From positions 76,954 through 140,953 of the forward strand of contig CAZVGO010000005.1 in assembly GCA_964626755.1 (NCBI GenBank): a DNA stretch of 64,000 nt, in the 5' to 3' direction. Below the pieces are notes generated by a model. It did not search any database. It was not told the DNA's origin and saw nothing but the letters and a program-made list of their open reading frames with translations. The translations under genes were made by a program, and so were the position numbers. Shown here one piece after another: positions 60,658-64,000 of the stretch. The DNA comes from JACDAV01 sp964626755. GTDB taxonomy: Bacteria > Chloroflexota > Limnocylindria > Limnocylindrales > CSP1-4. The first letter of the stretch is position 1, and every line of letters starts with the position of its first letter.

Positions 60658-62055
60658 TCAGCTCATCCGCGCGAAGTCCGCCGTGCCGCGCTTCACGAAC
60701 TTTCCGTGACCCTTCCGGCCGGTGAACTTCCCGTCGCGAACGATCACCGAGCCGCGCGACAGGACGACGTCCGAACCACCCTGGACAGACCGACCCTCGT
60801 AGCACGAGTAGTCGACATTCATGTGATGGGTCTTCGCCGAGATGGTCCGCTTGCGATCCGGGTCGTAGACGACAAGGTCGGCGTCCGAGCCGACCGCCAC
60901 CGCGCCTTTCTGCGGATACATCCCGAACAGCTTCGCGGGCGCGGTCGAGATCACCTCGACCCATCGCTCGCGGGTCATCCGCCCCCCGACGACCCCGCCG
61001 TCGTGGAGCAGGTCCACCCGGTCCTCGACCCCGGGCAGGCCGTTCGGGACCTTGCGGAAGTCGCCCTTCCCGAGGTCTTTCTGGCCCTTGAAGTCGAACG
61101 GGCAGTGGTCGGTCGAGACGACCTGCAGGTCGTCCTTGACGAGACCGGTCCAGAGCTCGTCCTGGTGATCGAGGGAGCGGAGCGGAGGCGAGCAGACGAA
61201 CTTGGCGCCTTCAAAGCCGTTGCCCATGTCGTCGATCGACAGGAAGAGGTACTGGGGACATGTCTCGGCAAAGGCCTGGGAGCCCCGGTCCCGCGCGTCC
61301 CGCACGGCGTTGAGGGCGTCTCTCGCCGAGAGGTGAACGATATACACGGGCACCTGGGCCGCCTCGGCCAGGCGGATGACCCGGTTCGTCGCCTCGCCCT
61401 CGAAGATCGGGTACCGGGCGATGCCGTGATAGAGCGGGTCCGTCTTGCCGTCCGCGACCAGGTCGGCCGCCACGATGTCGATCGCCATCCCGTTCTCGGC
61501 GTGCATCATGATCAGCCCGCCGTTCTTGCCCGTCTGCTGCATCGCCCGGAAGATCGCGCCGTCGTCGCTGTAGAAGACCCCGGGATAGGCCGTGAACAGC
61601 TTGAAGTCCGGAACGCCCTCCGCGACGAGCTTGTCCATCTCCTTGAGCGTCGCGTCGTTGACGTCGCTCATGATCATGTGGAAGCCGTAGTCGGCCACCG
61701 CATTGCCCTCGGCCTTCGCGTGCCACGCGTCGAGGCCTTCGCGCAGGGACTTGCCCTTCGACTGGACGGCGAAGTCGACGATCGAGGTCGTCCCTCCGAA
61801 CGCCGCGGCTCGTGTCCCGGATTCGAAGGTGTCCTTCGCGAACGTCCCGCCGAACGGGAGCTCCATGTGGGTGTGAACGTCGATGGCCCCCGGGATCACC
61901 CACCTGCCGCGGGCATCGATCGTCTCGTCCGCGGTCACGCCCGAGCCGGACAGGCCGGCCCCGAGCTGGGCGATCCTTTCACCGTCGATGAGGACGTCGG
62001 CCTCGTACGAGCCGTCGGCGGTCACGACGGTGCCGTTGCTGATCAGCGTGCGCAT
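60658..62055 (-). CDS. hydA: Dihydropyrimidinase (D-hydantoinase family)
   Basis: 465 residues. A two-metal amidohydrolase: H61 and H63 (DVHTHMEL), carbamylated K152 (DFKLFTAYPG), H185, H241 and D316 (STDHCPF). The stereochemistry gate and FKLFTAYPGVFY loop are those of dihydropyrimidinase. It opens the ring of dihydrouracil or dihydrothymine in the reductive pyrimidine pathway, giving N-carbamoyl-beta-alanine. Start ATG 62055 has a GAGGAGGAGC site. A small membrane gene and an LLM flavin oxidoreductase lie upstream on the same strand. No dihydropyrimidine dehydrogenase or beta-ureidopropionase is in the window; they may lie past 64 kb. Confidence 0.93.
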   Translation of the reverse strand: MRTLISNGTVVTADGSYEADVLIDGERIAQLGAGLSGSGVTADETIDARGRWVIPGAIDVHTHMELPFGGTFAKDTFESGTRAAAFGGTTSIVDFAVQSKGKSLREGLDAWHAKAEGNAVADYGFHMIMSDVNDATLKEMDKLVAEGVPDFKLFTAYPGVFYSDDGAIFRAMQQTGKNGGLIMMHAENGMAIDIVAADLVADGKTDPLYHGIARYPIFEGEATNRVIRLAEAAQVPVYIVHLSARDALNAVRDARDRGSQAFAETCPQYLFLSIDDMGNGFEGAKFVCSPPLRSLDHQDELWTGLVKDDLQVVSTDHCPFDFKGQKDLGKGDFRKVPNGLPGVEDRVDLLHDGGVVGGRMTRERWVEVISTAPAKLFGMYPQKGAVAVGSDADLVVYDPDRKRTISAKTHHMNVDYSCYEGRSVQGGSDVVLSRGSVIVRDGKFTGRKGHGKFVKRGTADFARMS

Positions 62056-62106
62056 CGCTCCTCCTCGCCCGGAGGATAGCGAATGGGCGCCCCGCCGCGC
62101 CCGGAG

Positions 62107-62409
62107 TCAGCGGCGGATCGCGCGCGCCCGCCGGACTCGCCGGAAGTACATGACCGCGGTGGCGGCCGCCGCGCCGAGGAGGATCGCGCCGGCGATCGCG
62201 AACGGGTTGGAAACGGTCACCACGACGGCCGAGATCCAGGCATCGACGTCCGGGTACGCGAGCAGGGCGTTCGCGGCCATCGGGCGGAGGACCACGACCG
62301 CCAGGACGATGAAGGCGAGCAGAAGGAGGATCTTGAGGGCCTTCCGCATCTGGCGGTCGCGGCGGACACCCCGACCCTCCATGTCCCAGTAGGGATCCCG
62401 GCGGCTCAT
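62107..62409 (-). CDS. Small membrane protein of unknown function
   Basis: 100 residues: a basic N-terminus (SRRDPYWD, RRDRQMRK), two membrane helices (about 25-45 and 65-88) separated by an ~18-residue loop, and a basic C-terminus. Start ATG 62409 has an AGGAG site. It lies between hydA and the flavin oxidoreductase on the same strand. Not recognised. Confidence 0.62.
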   Translation of the reverse strand: MSRRDPYWDMEGRGVRRDRQMRKALKILLLLAFIVLAVVVLRPMAANALLAYPDVDAWISAVVVTVSNPFAIAGAILLGAAAATAVMYFRRVRRARAIRR

Positions 62410-62708
62410 CGACGGCGACTCCTGTGCGAGTGGGCGAACAGGAGTTTCCCCCGGGCGGGGGCCCGGCGCCAGTGGACTTCCGGCCTATCCCTGGCCAGAC
62501 GAACGGGCGGAGGGCGGTCAGGAGCCGAGCGTGAGCTCCCGACCCCACGCGGGACCTCCCGACCCGCCCAGCGGGTCAACTATCGAAGGAGGCCAGTCGC
62601 AAGCCCGAGTTCGTGCCCTGAGCGGCCTCGTCCTCCGACGCCTGACCCGCCGGTCGGGCAGTTCGTCGCTCGCGGCATCAGGTGACCCGCCCGGCGGCCA
62701 AGGAGCGA
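62410..62708. other. Intergenic region without a recognisable gene
   Basis: About 300 bases of GC-rich DNA. A 7-base inverted repeat (CTCCTGT/ACAGGAG) at 62419-62425 and 62438-62444 overlaps the ribosome site region of the small membrane gene. Short open frames in it have skewed codon use and no start signals, so I do not call a gene. Confidence 0.5.
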
Positions 62709-63719
62709 TCAGGCTCGCGAAGCCGCCACGTTGCGCAGGGCCGGCACGATCTCCCGGCCATAGGCCTCGAGGATCGACTCCTCGTCGCCGTTCATGAGGT
62801 AGATGTTGAACTGGTCGACCCCCGCATCGGCGAGCTCGCGCAGCTTGGCCACGTGGTCGGCAAGCGACCCGAGGACGCAGAACCGGTCGGTGACCTCGTC
62901 GCCCACGAAGGCCGAGTTCGACGAGCCCACCTCGGCGTGATGGTGGTAGTCGTAACCCGTCCGGTCCTGGATATAGCCTGTCAGCGACGGGGGGAGCTGC
63001 TCCCGCGGGTACTTGTTGACGAGATCGAGGACGTGGTTGCTCACGAGGGCGGGGAACCAGCGGGTCCGCTCCCGGCAGGTCTCGAGGTCGCCGAGGTGGG
63101 CCGGGGCGGCGGCCTGGACCCGGATCGAAGCGGGATCCCGACCGGCGGCCGCGGCCGCCCCGCGGACCTGGCCGACGAACCAGCGAACAAGGTCCGGGTC
63201 GGCCAGCTGGAGGATGACGCCGTCGGCGATCCGGCCCGTCATCGCGAGGGCCATCGGTCCGTAGCCGGCGATCCAGACGGGCAGCCGCCAGCCGCGGGTC
63301 CACGGAAAGTTGAGCGGGGTGCCCTCGTAATCGATCGTCTCGCCCGCCACGAGGGCCCGGATGACCCGGATGGCCTCCTCCGTGTGGGCGATCGTGATGG
63401 GCGGCTTGCCAAGGACCCGCCGCGCGCTGTCACCCCGTCCGATCCCGAGGTCCATCCGGCCGTCGCTCACCTCGTCGAGCACCGCCAGGGCGGACGCCGT
63501 GACGGATGGCTCGCGCGTGCCCGGGTTCGTGACGCACGTCCCGAGGCGCAGACGCTCGGTCGCCTGGGCCATGAGTGTCAGGAGGACGTACGGCTCACGC
63601 CACAGGACGTGCGAGTCGAACAGCCAGCCGTACTCGAAGCCGTTCGCCTCGGCGCGCTTTGCCAGATCGACGCTGCGGTCGAACCGATGATCCGGCTTGA
63701 GGGTGATTCCGAACTTCAT
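62709..63719 (-). CDS. LLM-class (luciferase-like) flavin-dependent oxidoreductase
   Basis: 336 residues. TIM-barrel with N-terminal MKFGITLKPDHRFDRSVDLAKRAEANGFEYGWLFDSH, then LGTCVTNPGTREPSVTASALAVLDEVSDGRMDLGIGRGDSARR, the flavin-binding face of F420- or FMN-dependent bacterial luciferase-like enzymes. It resembles the CPS_4043-type subgroup often predicted to use F420. The start ATG 63719 has a GGAGG site 10 bases before it. It is upstream of hydA on the same strand. A pair of inverted dyad elements lies 90-240 bases upstream of it, in its promoter region. The substrate is not known. Confidence 0.85.
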   Translation of the reverse strand: MKFGITLKPDHRFDRSVDLAKRAEANGFEYGWLFDSHVLWREPYVLLTLMAQATERLRLGTCVTNPGTREPSVTASALAVLDEVSDGRMDLGIGRGDSARRVLGKPPITIAHTEEAIRVIRALVAGETIDYEGTPLNFPWTRGWRLPVWIAGYGPMALAMTGRIADGVILQLADPDLVRWFVGQVRGAAAAAGRDPASIRVQAAAPAHLGDLETCRERTRWFPALVSNHVLDLVNKYPREQLPPSLTGYIQDRTGYDYHHHAEVGSSNSAFVGDEVTDRFCVLGSLADHVAKLRELADAGVDQFNIYLMNGDEESILEAYGREIVPALRNVAASRA

Positions 63720-63807
63720 ATGGCTGGGTCCTCCGTCCTGCTCGGGCCGCTCGGGTCGCTCGTCGTTGTCAGCGTCCGGGTCGTATGCGGTCCCGGGCAT
63801 CTCGCTG

Positions 63808-63839
63808 TTGTCAGATGTGACGCGGGTGTCACGTTAGGC
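63808..63839 (+). promoter_or_regulatory. Dyad element, copy A, upstream of the flavin oxidoreductase gene
   Basis: Contains GATGTGACGCGGGTGTCACG, with inverted arms GTGAC/GTCAC (63817-63832) and ends in CACGTTAGGC. Read on the minus strand it is TAACGTGA-N8-TCACATC. Copy B at 63926-63956 is the same unit in opposite orientation: 10 end bases (CACGTTAGGC) and TTGaCAGATGTG are shared. Confidence 0.6.
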
Positions 63840-63925
63840 GATGCTCGCAGCCCCGCCGACGCAAATCGCGCCGTCATCCACGCTCACCGCGTCCGGGATC
63901 CGGCGCCGAGGCGACCATCCAGCTT

Positions 63926-63956
63926 GCCTAACGTGCGTCCGGCGCACATCTGTCAA
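63926..63956 (+). promoter_or_regulatory. Dyad element, copy B
   Basis: GCCTAACGTGCGTCCGGCGC followed by ACATCTGTCAA. Core GTGC-N7-GCAC (63933-63947). It is closely related to the copies between the CoA-transferase genes (17798-17975) and is inverted relative to copy A. Confidence 0.6.
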
Positions 63957-63967
63957 CGAGCCGGATC

Positions 63968-64000
63968 GTGATCCGGACCGTCGACATCGATCGTCAGCGG
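63968..64000 (+). CDS. Possible start of a plus-strand gene cut by the window edge
   Basis: GTG at 63968 opens a frame of 11 codons (VIRTVDIDRQR) to the window end. An inverted repeat CCGGATC-GT-GATCCGG (63961-63976) overlaps its start. If real, it would be divergent from the flavin oxidoreductase gene, with the dyad pair between them. Too short to judge. Confidence 0.25.
   Translation, partial: MIRTVDIDRQR

Noticed and set aside
62410..62708. Coding gene in the 300-base gap before the flavin oxidoreductase gene
   Set aside because: Only short frames with poor codon pattern and no ribosome site.

Overview
The window is one contiguous stretch of very GC-rich, densely coding bacterial DNA with about 60 protein genes on both strands. 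I see no rRNA, tRNA, IS element, prophage or CRISPR array. GTG and TTG starts are common, intergenic gaps are mostly under 200 bp, and many neighbours overlap by 1 to 8 bases. Lipobox lipoproteins, secreted proteases with Sec signals, UbiE/MenG (menaquinone), an F420-type luciferase-like oxidoreductase, two ECF sigma/anti-sigma pairs and MmpL fit a monoderm-like high-GC lineage. A soil or freshwater Chloroflexota (Limnocylindria/Ellin6529-like) or a deep actinobacterial relative is the best guess, but this is inference from gene content.

Layout. 1-4.3 kb: a truncated TrpB2-like synthase, an alpha/beta hydrolase with an Asp nucleophile, and an FtsH-like protease. 4.4-7.9 kb: a four-gene ABC exporter operon (ATPase, permease, ATPase, permease) with overlapping start/stop codons. 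8.0-9.4 kb: a NiCoT-type metal permease with a Fur-family regulator and a candidate operator. 9.6-12.6 kb: an unknown gene, fabI and a secreted M14 carboxypeptidase. 12.8-21.6 kb: amino-acid and acyl-CoA catabolism (P5C-type dehydrogenase, VOC protein, cupredoxin, two class-III aminotransferases, a two-subunit CoA-transferase) plus an ECF sigma/anti-sigma pair. 21.6-30.1 kb: membrane protein, MmpL, phosphotriesterase homologue, OsmC, CAP protein, AlkX/YcaQ-like glycosylase, small membrane proteins, lipoprotein. 30.3-33.6 kb: sufB, sufD and a Rieske ferredoxin. 33.6-38.5 kb (minus): ornithine-cyclodeaminase homologue, S45 acylase and monomeric sarcosine-oxidase homologue. 38.5-43.2 kb: MbfA-type ferritin/VIT1 fusion, cupin, second ECF/anti-sigma pair, ubiE. 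43.4-47.7 kb: lgt, plsC, cystathionine beta-synthase, cystathionine gamma-synthase/lyase. 47.8-52.7 kb: secreted proteins, pckA and mdh. 53-56.3 kb: a large S8 protease ending in 18 Asp. 56.4-63.7 kb: a lipoprotein, a divergent Lgt paralogue, mmsA, a degenerate GGDEF protein, dihydropyrimidinase and an LLM-class flavin oxidoreductase.

A metabolic theme links the parts. Dihydropyrimidinase, (methyl)malonate-semialdehyde dehydrogenase, class-III aminotransferases, the CoA-transferase and the flavin oxidoreductase would fit reductive pyrimidine/beta-alanine and amino-acid breakdown. The most interesting unexplained signal supports such a link: a dyad element of the form TAACGTGc-N7-gCACATC occurs four times between the two CoA-transferase subunit genes, and two related copies, in opposite orientation, lie upstream of the flavin oxidoreductase gene 46 kb away. 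A second window-wide signal is a TANNNT hexamer placed 6-8 bases before about twelve start codons, which points to frequent leaderless transcription.
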